NCBI GenBank assembly: GCA_951217055.1
Contig: OX578284.1
Location: 48,652,177-48,716,176 of the forward strand
Direction of reading: 5' to 3'
Source: Gerris lacustris
Lineage: Eukaryota; Arthropoda; Insecta; Hemiptera; Gerridae
Length of the DNA stretch: 64,000 bases
Made by a program: the position numbers and the translations under genes. How positions within the stretch are numbered: the stretch's first letter is position 1; every line of letters starts with the position of its first letter. A model generated the notes under the pieces. That model saw nothing but the letters and a program-made list of their open reading frames with translations. It was not told where the DNA came from and did no database searches. Shown here one piece after another: positions 23,341 through 30,564 of the stretch.

Positions 23341-23495
23341 TATTTTACCCCCTCTTAAATAAAAATATGACAAAAGTGAACATAACAACAATAACTGTAC
23401 TCATAAAGAGCTCTCCCAACGACATGCATCATGAAGGGGATATACTATTTTAACTTTTGAACCCCGTACCCCTATGTACCAATTTGGACCATGTC
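23341..23495 (+). repeat. Fragment of the repeat found at 36290-37260
   Basis: TTTTACCCCCTCTTAAAT, AACAACAATAACTGTACTC, ATGCATCATGAAGGGGATA and CCCCGTACCCCTATGTACCA recur in the same order at 36310-36430, 36590-36740 and 36893-37250. Its right limit gives an upper bound for where the viral element can begin. Confidence 0.7.
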
Positions 23496-23570
23496 AGATT
23501 TATACAGATTTATACCTTCCTGTGGTTGGTCACTATGACCGTGTCGAATTTGTGCGAGTAGAGTAAAATT

Positions 23571-23750
23571 GCGGATACTGTAATATATAAAAATGTTAAA
23601 GCGGATACTGTAACCACTTGTTACCACCTCTAAACACCTCTAACCACTTAATGGGCGCTAAACGCTAATGGGCAATGTCGCCTTCACGGATACTGTAACT
23701 AAAAAATGATCTTGCGGATTCAGCAACACGGATCATGTAAATGCAATAAT
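23571..23750 (+). repeat. Five short direct repeats at the left edge of the viral element
   Basis: GCGGATACTGTAA occurs at 23571 and 23601, ACGGATACTGTAA at 23696, and diverged forms GCGGATTCAGCAA at 23724 and ACGGATCATGTAA at 23738. They lie just outside the integrase 3' end and nowhere else in the window. Subterminal repeats are common near element ends, so this may be what remains of the left terminus. No inverted copy exists to the right. Confidence 0.6.
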
Positions 23751-23811
23751 GGAACATTGATTAGGGAAACACGGAAAAATAGGGTAAAAAAGAATACCTT
23801 TTATTTTCAGG

Positions 23812-23817
23812 TTTATT
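23812..23817 (-). terminator. Polyadenylation signal for the integrase group
   Basis: AATAAA on the minus strand lies about 25 bases beyond the integrase stop codon, the expected place for 3' end formation of the leftward transcript. Confidence 0.5.
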
Positions 23818-23839
23818 AAAACACAATTTAATATTTTAC

Positions 23840-24751
23840 TCAAAAGTTTGACATTTTATTTAAATCTTCCCAGGTATTTTCTTTCAATCCAAGCCATTTT
23901 ACATATGCCTTGCTTCCTTTCTTGCGTAAAATTTTCTCTACTAAATAAGCGTCTGGATACTTGGCTGAAGTGAGTTCATGTTCGTAAAATGAACCTATGA
24001 TGCGTTGGAAGGACGAGTCTTCTAAAATGTAATTTATAGGTAGAGTTTTTTTAACCTCGACCACTCGGAATATTTCAGTACTAAAATTACCCTCATAGCC
24101 TTTGGCAAAAATATTTTTATGTTTGGATATTCTCACATAATCACCCTTAGAAAACTTAGGTTTTTTTGAAATTATCTTTCGTTTACTGTGAGGATTAATT
24201 GTAGTGTTGGGGCCAATCATTCGCGGTTTCACTCCAATAGTTGAATGCGTTGTGTTGTTGTATTCTTTGACCAAGTCTGATAATATGTCTATCCATTTGT
24301 AACTACCTTGTAAAGCAAATCTCTTCCACATTTTTGTCTTCAAAGTTCTGTTAAACCTTTCGACCATAGTAGCTTTAAGACCTGAATGTGTAGAATAATG
24401 GTTTATTCCTCGTTGCTTTAAGATTTGTTTTACATGAGTATTGTAAAACTCTTTTCCAAGATCAGTGTGTAAGTTATTCGGAGCGACCTCATTAAAAATT
24501 TGTTTTAACGCCTTTGCTACTTCCATTCCAGTTTTCGTTTTGAGGGGAATTGCATAAGCGTATCGGCTATATGTGTTAATTGCTGTTAAAATATATTTAT
24601 AGCCTTTGTTATCTTTAGCGTAGACAATCATTTCTACCAAATCAGCTTCAAATAGATCATTATAACCTTTAATTATAACTTTTCGTCGAGGAAAATTTTT
24701 CCTAACAGGGCGGTAAATTTCTTGTACAATCTGTGCTTTGACGCTTTCCAT
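23840..24751 (-). CDS. Retroviral-type integrase with C-terminal chromodomain (Polinton/adintovirus)
   Basis: The 303-residue product would insert the element's DNA into host chromosomes. The rve-type catalytic core shows all three acidic residues: D37 (FEADLVEM), D97 (LHTDLGKEF) and E131 (MVERFNRT), the last two separated by 33 residues. The block KPRMIGPNTTI and a basic, SH3-like stretch (GDYVRISKHK) follow. The C-terminus (about 265-303) is a chromodomain: AYLVEKILRKKGSKAYVKWL, then TWEDL. The start is the only ATG after an in-frame TAA that lies in the 3' end of the upstream gene. No N-terminal HHCC zinc-binding module precedes the core. It is the last gene of the leftward group, 28 bp after the fibre-like ORF. 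Polinton integrases commonly have the same core-plus-chromodomain plan. The frame is open with no damage. Confidence 0.9.
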   Translation of the reverse strand: MESVKAQIVQEIYRPVRKNFPRRKVIIKGYNDLFEADLVEMIVYAKDNKGYKYILTAINTYSRYAYAIPLKTKTGMEVAKALKQIFNEVAPNNLHTDLGKEFYNTHVKQILKQRGINHYSTHSGLKATMVERFNRTLKTKMWKRFALQGSYKWIDILSDLVKEYNNTTHSTIGVKPRMIGPNTTINPHSKRKIISKKPKFSKGDYVRISKHKNIFAKGYEGNFSTEIFRVVEVKKTLPINYILEDSSFQRIIGSFYEHELTSAKYPDAYLVEKILRKKGSKAYVKWLGLKENTWEDLNKMSNF

Positions 24752-24779
24752 GATTTTTATAAACTGAGGAACATCAGGT

Positions 24780-25196
24780 TTAGTTTTGTTTTATAAATGA
24801 AATATTAAAGTGGTTAGACATGAAAATAAAAAGTTCTTTCCAAGTTATAACATCATTTTCATTTTGCGTATAATTAATAGTGGCACGATCTTGTTTAGAT
24901 TGTTTAGTGAGTTTGACAAAATTTCTATCTACATAAACTTTAGTGGTTGCGTCAAAACTACGCAATGGCATGCTTACATTACCAACACGCTTCTTCTTAA
25001 AATCTACATAATCATCTTTTACAAATTTAGTTTCAAATGAGTCTTTCGCTAGTGAGTTCCTTAGATAATTTAATGTTACAACATCTTTCATATCTTCAGG
25101 GTCTGCAACATTAACTATTCTACGGTCATGGATATTCACTATGTGTTCAGACGCAAATCTTTCTAAGTGGTGGCGTCCGAACTTGTCAATTGGCAT
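24780..25196 (-). CDS. Small fibre-like structural protein (putative)
   Basis: 138 residues. The N-terminal third contains HDRRIVNVADPEDMKDVVTL, which follows the R-I-x-N-V-x-x-P-x-D-x-x-D-x-V-T pattern common in trimeric fibre and appendage proteins of phages and related viruses. The rest (VDFKKKRVGNVSMPLRSFDA) is polar with scattered beta-like stretches and no Cys. It sits between the integrase (28 bp) and the 286-residue protein (37 bp) in the leftward transcript, where such elements often carry an accessory structural protein. The assignment as a fibre is inference from one motif. It could also be a truncated form of a longer tail-like protein. Confidence 0.5.
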   Translation of the reverse strand: MPIDKFGRHHLERFASEHIVNIHDRRIVNVADPEDMKDVVTLNYLRNSLAKDSFETKFVKDDYVDFKKKRVGNVSMPLRSFDATTKVYVDRNFVKLTKQSKQDRATINYTQNENDVITWKELFIFMSNHFNISFIKQN

Positions 25197-25233
25197 TGCT
25201 AGACTGACTGACTTCGGTATGATAACGCTAGTC

Positions 25234-26094
25234 TTAATATATAATGCCCAGATATCTGAGTCTGTTGATTATACACTCTATTTCCTCTGCATGAAAATTT
25301 CCAGCTTCTTCCGAACTCCATAATAATTCCAAGCGTTCTAACATACCAAGAATATTGTTATTGCTATTATATTCATTGTATGCGAGACCTTCTCCTTTTG
25401 TAAATAGTGGACCTATAATTCGGGTGTATTTACGACCTTTATTAGAATTTATAGGTTTGTCTGAAGTGTAAGTTTTCTTATGCGCATTGGTCTGTTTCAA
25501 TATTTGTTTGTATACAACTAAATCATTTTGATCATACTTTTCTGGCTCCTTTCTAGTTAACAACTGTGTTAGTCCATCAGTTATCGCATACTTAACATCA
25601 CCAATCTTAAAATATGTTCTTCCCATTTTAATTTGAGAATCACCAATCCAATATTTCTTCCCATCGAAACGGATACCATAAATGCGATCACTTTGTTTTT
25701 CATCTCTAAGTAATTCTTGAATTTCACCTGATGCTCCTAAAAAGCTTGATTCCCCGTCTGTTTGAGATTTTTTCTTATCTGTCCAAACCATTTCTTTGTT
25801 TTTATCCTTTAATTCTATATCTTTGTCCATCTTCGAATCCGTTTGGGTTTCAACATCCTCCAACTCTTCTGTTTTGAGTTTCTTCTCTTTTGGTTCATCT
25901 TCCACCTCATGTTTCACGCGATGTTTAGGAGATATTTCAGAAGCAATTATTCTCAAAGGTTCTTTTAGCGGAGCAATGTGTCTTTCAATGTCCTCTTGTT
26001 GTTCAGCCATATCCTTTTTTAAAGATTTTATTTTTTTTCTAACTACTTCAGCCAATTTTGCTACTTTTTCGGTGGTCTTACGTGTGGAATCCAT
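25234..26094 (-). CDS. Conserved Polinton-type protein of unknown function
   Basis: 286 residues in two parts. Residues 1-45 are a predicted coiled coil (VAKLAEVVRKKIKSLKKDMA) followed by a strongly charged Lys/Glu linker to about 120. The C-terminal domain (about 130-245) has DRIYGIRFDGKKYWIGDSQ, then ITDGLTQLL, then DLVVYKQILKQTNAHKKTY and KYTRIIGPLF. From memory this kind of C-terminal domain recurs next to the packaging ATPase in many arthropod Polinton copies, without a known activity. It starts 7 bp after the ATPase stop, so the two are probably expressed together. A scaffold or virion-internal role is possible but not shown. Confidence 0.65.
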   Translation of the reverse strand: MDSTRKTTEKVAKLAEVVRKKIKSLKKDMAEQQEDIERHIAPLKEPLRIIASEISPKHRVKHEVEDEPKEKKLKTEELEDVETQTDSKMDKDIELKDKNKEMVWTDKKKSQTDGESSFLGASGEIQELLRDEKQSDRIYGIRFDGKKYWIGDSQIKMGRTYFKIGDVKYAITDGLTQLLTRKEPEKYDQNDLVVYKQILKQTNAHKKTYTSDKPINSNKGRKYTRIIGPLFTKGEGLAYNEYNSNNNILGMLERLELLWSSEEAGNFHAEEIECIINRLRYLGIIY

Positions 26095-26101
26095 GATACT
26101 A

Positions 26102-26812
26102 CTAAATAGGTTGATCAGTAGGATGAGGTATTATATACTGATCTAAATTACGTCTATATCGTCCTGCGTTAGTATCGAAGTCGTGACAAATGGTAAGGAA
26201 CGATCGCTTACCACTATTCCATGTATCCTTACAAATATTTAAAAACTCATTAAAACTTAAATCGAACACATTGTTCTCGTAAGCATGTCTTAGATTCAGG
26301 TTATCTTGAGGAAATAGGATACACATATTTGCATTATCTCTGATTAACTGTTTCGGTATCTTAGAGTATGTTTGACATAAATAAAAACAGTCGATATTCT
26401 TATGTCGTCCCATTGAAAAATATTCAGATATTTTATCCTGTTTCGAAGTAGCTATGTCGTCAAATATTACCACAGAATTGCTTTTAATTTTTTGAGGGGG
26501 TAAAAGCTTATCACTATCTGAAAATGTATGATATTCACATTCAGTCACGGAACTAAGAACGTTCGTCAGTAATTCGAATTTTGGTTGGGAAAGAGATTTT
26601 GAACATAAATATACGTTTTCAAAACGCAATCCTCTAGGGTGAAAAAGTAGACCTAATGTCACGTAAGTCTTACCCGAACCGGAAGGTCCTGATACAAGAC
26701 AACGAATATTATTTGGTAACAAAGAAGAATGTTTATGAAACTTCGATGTTTGTGTATCTTCGGGTATTATGTCGTCAATGTTTAATATCTCAGGTTGTTG
26801 CACCACCTTCAT
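26102..26812 (-). CDS. A32/FtsK-like genome-packaging ATPase
   Basis: 236 residues. The Walker A loop is GPSGSGKT at 42-49 and the Walker B strand is VVIFDD at 114-119. Further on, LCQTYSKIPKQLIRDNAN (about 145-162) has the Gln-containing sensor and arginine region of HerA/FtsK-type packaging ATPases. Enzymes of this family pump viral DNA into preformed capsids and are a hallmark of Polintons, adintoviruses and nucleocytoplasmic viruses. Length is typical for the short Polinton form. It is the first gene of the leftward group. A TATA box lies 36-44 bp upstream of its ATG and an initiator-like TCAGTT just before it. The frame is intact with both nucleotide-binding motifs preserved. Confidence 0.9.
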   Translation of the reverse strand: MKVVQQPEILNIDDIIPEDTQTSKFHKHSSLLPNNIRCLVSGPSGSGKTYVTLGLLFHPRGLRFENVYLCSKSLSQPKFELLTNVLSSVTECEYHTFSDSDKLLPPQKIKSNSVVIFDDIATSKQDKISEYFSMGRHKNIDCFYLCQTYSKIPKQLIRDNANMCILFPQDNLNLRHAYENNVFDLSFNEFLNICKDTWNSGKRSFLTICHDFDTNAGRYRRNLDQYIIPHPTDQPI

Positions 26813-26906
26813 CTTAAATTAACTGAGTTTCTCGCACACTTAATGCGTATTTTATACTCTCTATTGTCTCAAATAAATACAGTAAATCGTCTAATGGAGA
26901 TTCAGT
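26813..26906. promoter_or_regulatory. Divergent core promoter between the two gene groups
   Basis: On the minus strand TATAAAATA (26856-26848) is followed 32 nt after its first base by the A of an arthropod-type initiator TCAGTT, just upstream of the ATPase ATG. On the plus strand AAATAAATA (26871-26879) precedes TTCAGT (26901-26906), which abuts the ATG of the phospholipase gene, again at about 31-nt spacing. The symmetry of TATA-like box plus TCAGT initiator supports real start sites with very short leaders. Confidence 0.6.
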
Positions 26907-27692
26907 ATGAAAGCGACTGTTAGAGGAGCAGGACTTGTAAACAGCGTTATTGATAAACTACCATTTGAACTTCATTTGCCGACTTACAATTATTGTGGAC
27001 CGGGTACAAAGCTGACTAAACGTTTGAAACGTGGTGATAAACCCAAAAATCCTCTCGATTCTGCATGTTTACGCCACGACGTTTCTTATCACTCAAGTAA
27101 AGATTCAGAAGATAGACAAAAGGCCGACAAATTGTTAATTGACAAGGCTTGGGAACGTGTAAAAGCAGAGGACGCATCACTGGGTGAAAAAGCTGCAGCC
27201 TACCTTGTAACTAACATTATGAAGGGTAAAGTTAAACTTGGCGGTGGTAGACAAAAAAAAAGTTTATTAATTAGGAAAAAAGGCAAAGGACTACAAAAGA
27301 GAAAATCAAAGCGAAGAACTGGGAAAAGAAGGACTAAAAACTATGGAGCTTTTATTGCCACTCGTCGTTCTAAACCAGTTAAATCTCACAATCCGCGAGT
27401 TTTATATCCCCCTAAGACAGGAGGATTTCTTCCTATGCTATTGACTGGTTTGGGAGCATTGGGTAGTCTTATCGCAAGTTCATCGACTGCACTAAAATCT
27501 TATAAAGATTCCAAACTTGCACAACAGACATTGGAAGAGCTTAAGAGACATAATAGATCGTTAGAAGGAGCAAAAAATGGGAGTGGTCTGTTTTTAGCTC
27601 CATATCAAAAAGGTAAAGGTCTGTTTCTCGCGCCATACAGAGTGGGATCATCTGTAAACAAAACAAAACACCGAACAACACAAAAAAACTAA
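26907..27692 (+). CDS. Phospholipase A2 / minor capsid fusion protein
   Basis: 261 residues. The N-terminal domain (about 20-95) is a viral-type phospholipase A2. It has a calcium loop YNYCGPGT (27-34), a catalytic HDVSY (H57, D58, Y61) and the supporting ADK Asp (D74). Such domains modify host membranes during particle entry in parvoviruses and related capsids. Residues 105-150 are extremely basic (KKGKGLQKRKSKRRTGKRRT), suited to DNA binding. Residues about 170-195 form a hydrophobic Gly-rich segment (FLPMLLTGLGALGSLIASSS), then a helix (QQTLEELKRHNRSLEG) and two copies of GxGLFLAPY. The latter part resembles adenovirus pVI/pX-like minor capsid proteins as reported in adintoviruses. It is the first gene rightward, and its stop overlaps the protease start in TAATG. 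Intact, with all catalytic residues visible. Confidence 0.85.
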   Translation: MKATVRGAGLVNSVIDKLPFELHLPTYNYCGPGTKLTKRLKRGDKPKNPLDSACLRHDVSYHSSKDSEDRQKADKLLIDKAWERVKAEDASLGEKAAAYLVTNIMKGKVKLGGGRQKKSLLIRKKGKGLQKRKSKRRTGKRRTKNYGAFIATRRSKPVKSHNPRVLYPPKTGGFLPMLLTGLGALGSLIASSSTALKSYKDSKLAQQTLEELKRHNRSLEGAKNGSGLFLAPYQKGKGLFLAPYRVGSSVNKTKHRTTQKN

Positions 27693-28069
27693 TGTCGCTC
27701 CTACCTACAAGAGCAATGACTAATTTCAACATCGTTCACTATGCAAAAATATTAAAACTACCTCACTTTAGAGGCGTTTTTATGCGAGATGCTTTACCAA
27801 AAAGAAGAAACTCGACCGAGTGTTTAATATACAACTTAGACTCGACTTCCAACCCCGGCACTCATTGGTGCTGTTTAATTGTTTCTAAGCCGATTTCTCT
27901 TGTGTTTGACAGCTATGGTTTGTCTCCTCCTCCCGATGTTTTATCCTATTTAAACGGTTTATATGTTTTTTATAATGAAGAACAAATCCAGTTTGATGGA
28001 GAACTGTGTGGACAGTTGTGTCTTGCATTTTTATATAACGTGATGTTTAAAATTGTTCCCTGTCAGTAA
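27692..28069 (+). CDS. Adenain-like cysteine protease (maturation protease)
   Basis: 125 residues. The catalytic set of the adenovirus-protease/Ulp family is present: H58 in GTHWC, D73 in VFDSYG, the oxyanion Gln at about 98-100 in EEQIQ, and nucleophile C110 in CGQLCLAFL. These enzymes cleave capsid precursor proteins during virion assembly. The product is shorter than the roughly 200-residue adenoviral enzyme, as is usual in Polintons. The first ATG overlaps the previous stop (TAATG). A second ATG at residue 9 (MTNFNIVHYAK) matches where homologues usually begin and may be the real start. The next gene again begins in a TAATG overlap. No damage seen. Confidence 0.88.
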   Translation: MSLLPTRAMTNFNIVHYAKILKLPHFRGVFMRDALPKRRNSTECLIYNLDSTSNPGTHWCCLIVSKPISLVFDSYGLSPPPDVLSYLNGLYVFYNEEQIQFDGELCGQLCLAFLYNVMFKIVPCQ

Positions 28070-28815
28070 TGAATTACACATTTACCTTAACGGATACCGT
28101 TTCAGAGATCCAAACAGACGTGTTTCCGCCGATCGAGCTAAATAGTAGAAATTATACAATAGCTCTTGTCAGCTTCGCTGGGTTCAACTCATTCCCAAAC
28201 GTTATTAATGATGTCAATAATAAATTACATTACATCGATGTCAAGGAAGGAGTAAAATATATAGAGTTTCCCACAGGTGCTTACGAAATTGAAGGATTAA
28301 ACACACATATTCGAAAGGAACTTACAAAAGAACATTCTATAACTCTATTTGGCAATCGCAGTACGTTTAAAACAGAAATAAAATCTGATGTACAGCTTGA
28401 CTTTTCTCAACCTCACTCTATCGGACCGATGCTTGGATTCGAAGCTGAGGTGATACCAATGCCGACACAAGGACATTCGCGTGTTGAATCACAGAATATA
28501 ACAAATATAACACCAGTACTTAACGTTCAGGTTGAATGTAACATTGCTGAAGGTGCATACAGTAACGCTTTTAAAGAGGGTAGTTCTAGTGTAAGAACTC
28601 ACATTATACATTCCTTTGTACCGCAGGTACCTCCTGGGTATAAATTGTTGGAAGTTCCAACCAAACCTATTTATTACCCTGTCAACACGCGGCGAATAGA
28701 CACCGTGAAGATTCGCTTATTAGATCAGAATTTTCGACTTTTAAATTTTAGAGGAGAACAAATAACAGTAGTTCTACATTTAACCGGCAGAGACCATGGC
28801 GTTGGACTTCAGTGA
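28069..28815 (+). CDS. Penton-like minor capsid protein
   Basis: 248 residues. Block order fits the single-jelly-roll penton protein of Polinton and adintovirus elements: TVSEIQTDVFPPIELNSRNY near the N-terminus, FAGFNSFPNV, FPTGAYEIEGLNTHI, FGNRSTFKTEI, LGFEAEV, NVQVECNIAEGAY, SFVPQVPPGYKLLEVP, and near the end LLNFRGEQITVVLHL. In these viruses the penton occupies the five-fold vertices of the icosahedral capsid. The gene lies between the protease (TAATG overlap) and the small ORF that overlaps its last 20 bases. It is intact. Assignment is from family resemblance of the motif order and the context; fold prediction would confirm it. Confidence 0.8.
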   Translation: MNYTFTLTDTVSEIQTDVFPPIELNSRNYTIALVSFAGFNSFPNVINDVNNKLHYIDVKEGVKYIEFPTGAYEIEGLNTHIRKELTKEHSITLFGNRSTFKTEIKSDVQLDFSQPHSIGPMLGFEAEVIPMPTQGHSRVESQNITNITPVLNVQVECNIAEGAYSNAFKEGSSSVRTHIIHSFVPQVPPGYKLLEVPTKPIYYPVNTRRIDTVKIRLLDQNFRLLNFRGEQITVVLHLTGRDHGVGLQ

Positions 28816-28942
28816 ATATAAACAAAGCAGAGGTGTTAGAGATATCAGTCAAGGTAAAGGTTTTGTTCAGTTTATACCTAGTCGCTACATAGAACTGCTT
28901 ACGCGTAAAGGATTTCGAGTGCGCTCACCATGGATGTTTTAA
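28796..28942 (+). CDS. 48-residue basic ORF overlapping both neighbours
   Basis: It starts at ATG within the last 20 bases of the penton-like gene and ends TAA 13 bases into the next gene. Without it those two genes would be separated by 114 bp, an unusually wide gap for this tightly packed group. The product begins MALDFSEYKQSRGVRDISQG and ends FRVRSPWMF. It is basic (several Arg/Lys, few acids) with no Cys. A small core-type (pX/mu-like) peptide is conceivable, but there is no motif to prove it. Called on the strength of the tiling with neighbours; could be spurious. Confidence 0.5.
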   Translation: MALDFSEYKQSRGVRDISQGKGFVQFIPSRYIELLTRKGFRVRSPWMF

Positions 28943-29283
28943 GAAAAATAGACTATGCTAAATTTCGAGACATTTTTAACCAAATTTATTTAAATGACCC
29001 CCGTGCTATGATATTTCTTGAAGCCAATTATTTGATTAATTGTCTAGTTACTTATTGTTCAGATGCAGGAAACATGATAACCAGCAAATTCGGGAATCAT
29101 TATGAAATTTGCCCATGGTCTAAAGATAATACCACCGATGGTCCTGACACTTGTATTTGTTGTAAAATCAGATTTAAATTGTCTGAGTTGTATCGAACTC
29201 TTTTTCAGTTAAATTTGGACGATGAAATTATAAGTATAGACATGGAAGGCGATGAAAGCTCAGTCGTGGACGGGCTACTGTAA
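28930..29283 (+). CDS. Conserved-context protein with a Cys cluster
   Basis: 117 residues, not recognised. The N-terminal half is helical (DVLRKIDYAKFRDIFNQIYL). The middle carries C38 and C43, then C61 and a CICC cluster near 74-77 (PDTCICCKIRFKL), which could bind zinc. The C-terminus is acidic (LDDEIISIDMEGDESS). It ends three bases before the major capsid gene and begins inside the 48-residue ORF, so it belongs to the same late-type group. A capsid-associated or regulatory role would fit, but nothing in the sequence shows which. Confidence 0.6.
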   Translation: MDVLRKIDYAKFRDIFNQIYLNDPRAMIFLEANYLINCLVTYCSDAGNMITSKFGNHYEICPWSKDNTTDGPDTCICCKIRFKLSELYRTLFQLNLDDEIISIDMEGDESSVVDGLL

Positions 29284-29286
29284 AAG

Positions 29287-30519
29287 ATGCGTGATATTTT
29301 AGATATTGCTCAACCTCCTTCATTTCAAGAAGAAATTACTCGCTACCAATGGCACACGTTTAATCCTTTTGTAACAAGTGGTGAGTTCGCTAATAATGAC
29401 GAGATAAGAATCGCTACACAATCTCAAGATATACAAAGTCATCCTGGAAAAAGTTACATAGTGTTAGAAGTAAACATAACATCGGGCACCACTTCAGGAA
29501 CACCACCAGAAATAAAAACCCAGTTAATAAACAATGCAATGGCTCATTTGTTCAGTGAAATAAGGTATGAATTAAATGGAGTTGAAGTGGATTCAGTTCG
29601 TCATTTGGGTATTGCCACAACGCTCAAGGCGTTGGTATCACTGGATCCAGTACACGCCAAGGCGTTGGGAACAGCCTGTTGGTTGTCAAGTCCTGACGCA
29701 ACATTTGGTTTAAATGGTAAATGTACATTTATGATACCTCTGAAACATTTACTCGGATTTGCAGAGGACTATAAGAGAATTATCATAAACATGAAACAAG
29801 AACTAATATTAGTTAGGTCCCAAAATGACAATGATGCCTTTTTAAGAAAAAACGGGATTACAGACGAAACGTTTTCTTTTAAACTAGAAAAAGTTTCATG
29901 GCGTTTGCCTATCGTTGAACTTGATGATCGCGCTCGTTTACGAATGCTAACAATACTAGAAAGGGACCATCCTATTACGATCCCTTTCCGGAGCTGGGAA
30001 TGTCTATACTACCCCCAGCTACCAATCAGTGATCGACAGACTTGGTCTGTGAAATTGTCAAGTAGTTTGGAAAAACCCCGTTTTATTATTTTAGCATTTC
30101 AGACGAGCAGACGGAATAAAACAAGCACGTCTTCAGGTCTTTTTGACCACTGCAATATCCAAAACGTTAAGTTGTTTTTAAATGGTGAATCATATCCTTA
30201 CGATGATATGAATATTGATTTTAACCAGCACAAATATGCTTTATTATACGAAATGTATACACAATTCCAGGTTTCTTATTATAATAAGGACAATGCTGAA
30301 CCAATTATATCGATGCAACAGTTTAAAGATGTGGCTCCTATTATTGTTATAGACTGCAGTAAGCAAAAAGATGCCGTTAAATCTAGTTCGGTCGATGTAA
30401 GGCTTGAATTTTCAGCGCGAAGCAACTTTCCCTCTAATACTAGTGCATACTGTTTAATACTTCACGATCGTATTGTTCAATACACTCCGTCAGATGGCGT
30501 GATTAGGAGAATGGTATAA
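29287..30519 (+). CDS. Double-jelly-roll major capsid protein (hexon-like)
   Basis: 410 residues. Regions characteristic of the arthropod Polinton/adintovirus capsid protein are present. Near the start is WHTFNPFVTSGEFANNDEIR. Then come NNAMAHLFSEIRYELNGVEV and DSVRHLGIATTLKALVSL, CTFMIPLKHLLGFAEDY, a central RSQNDNDAF, and WRLPIVELDD. Near the end are IIVIDCSKQKD and YCLILHDRIVQYTPSDGVI. Proteins of this type form trimeric capsomers of an icosahedral shell with two stacked beta-barrels per chain. It follows the Cys-cluster gene by three bases. Its terminal ATG-GTA-TAA provides a TATAAG that may serve as the TATA box of the next gene. Open throughout, with no sign of decay. Confidence 0.85.
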   Translation: MRDILDIAQPPSFQEEITRYQWHTFNPFVTSGEFANNDEIRIATQSQDIQSHPGKSYIVLEVNITSGTTSGTPPEIKTQLINNAMAHLFSEIRYELNGVEVDSVRHLGIATTLKALVSLDPVHAKALGTACWLSSPDATFGLNGKCTFMIPLKHLLGFAEDYKRIIINMKQELILVRSQNDNDAFLRKNGITDETFSFKLEKVSWRLPIVELDDRARLRMLTILERDHPITIPFRSWECLYYPQLPISDRQTWSVKLSSSLEKPRFIILAFQTSRRNKTSTSSGLFDHCNIQNVKLFLNGESYPYDDMNIDFNQHKYALLYEMYTQFQVSYYNKDNAEPIISMQQFKDVAPIIVIDCSKQKDAVKSSSVDVRLEFSARSNFPSNTSAYCLILHDRIVQYTPSDGVIRRMV

Positions 30520-30547
30520 GTAAGTAAAGGTATAGAAAAGATTCAGT
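30515..30547 (+). promoter_or_regulatory. Core promoter of the BIR-protein gene, overlapping the capsid stop codon
   Basis: TATAAGTA at 30515-30522 includes the capsid stop codon. TTCAGT at 30542-30547 is placed about 29 nt downstream, matching the TATA plus TCAGT arrangement seen between the divergent gene groups. The gap of 45 bp after the capsid gene, larger than others in this group, also suggests separate transcription. Confidence 0.5.
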
Positions 30548-30564
30548 GCTAGTCTAACCGTCGT

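Noticed and set aside
26907..27692. Reading the PLA2 gene as an endogenous parvovirus (densovirus) capsid fragment
   Set aside because: The calcium loop and HDxxY fit, but the C-terminal basic, Gly-rich and GxGLFLAPY segments, and the neighbouring protease, ATPase and integrase, fit a Polinton/adintovirus instead.
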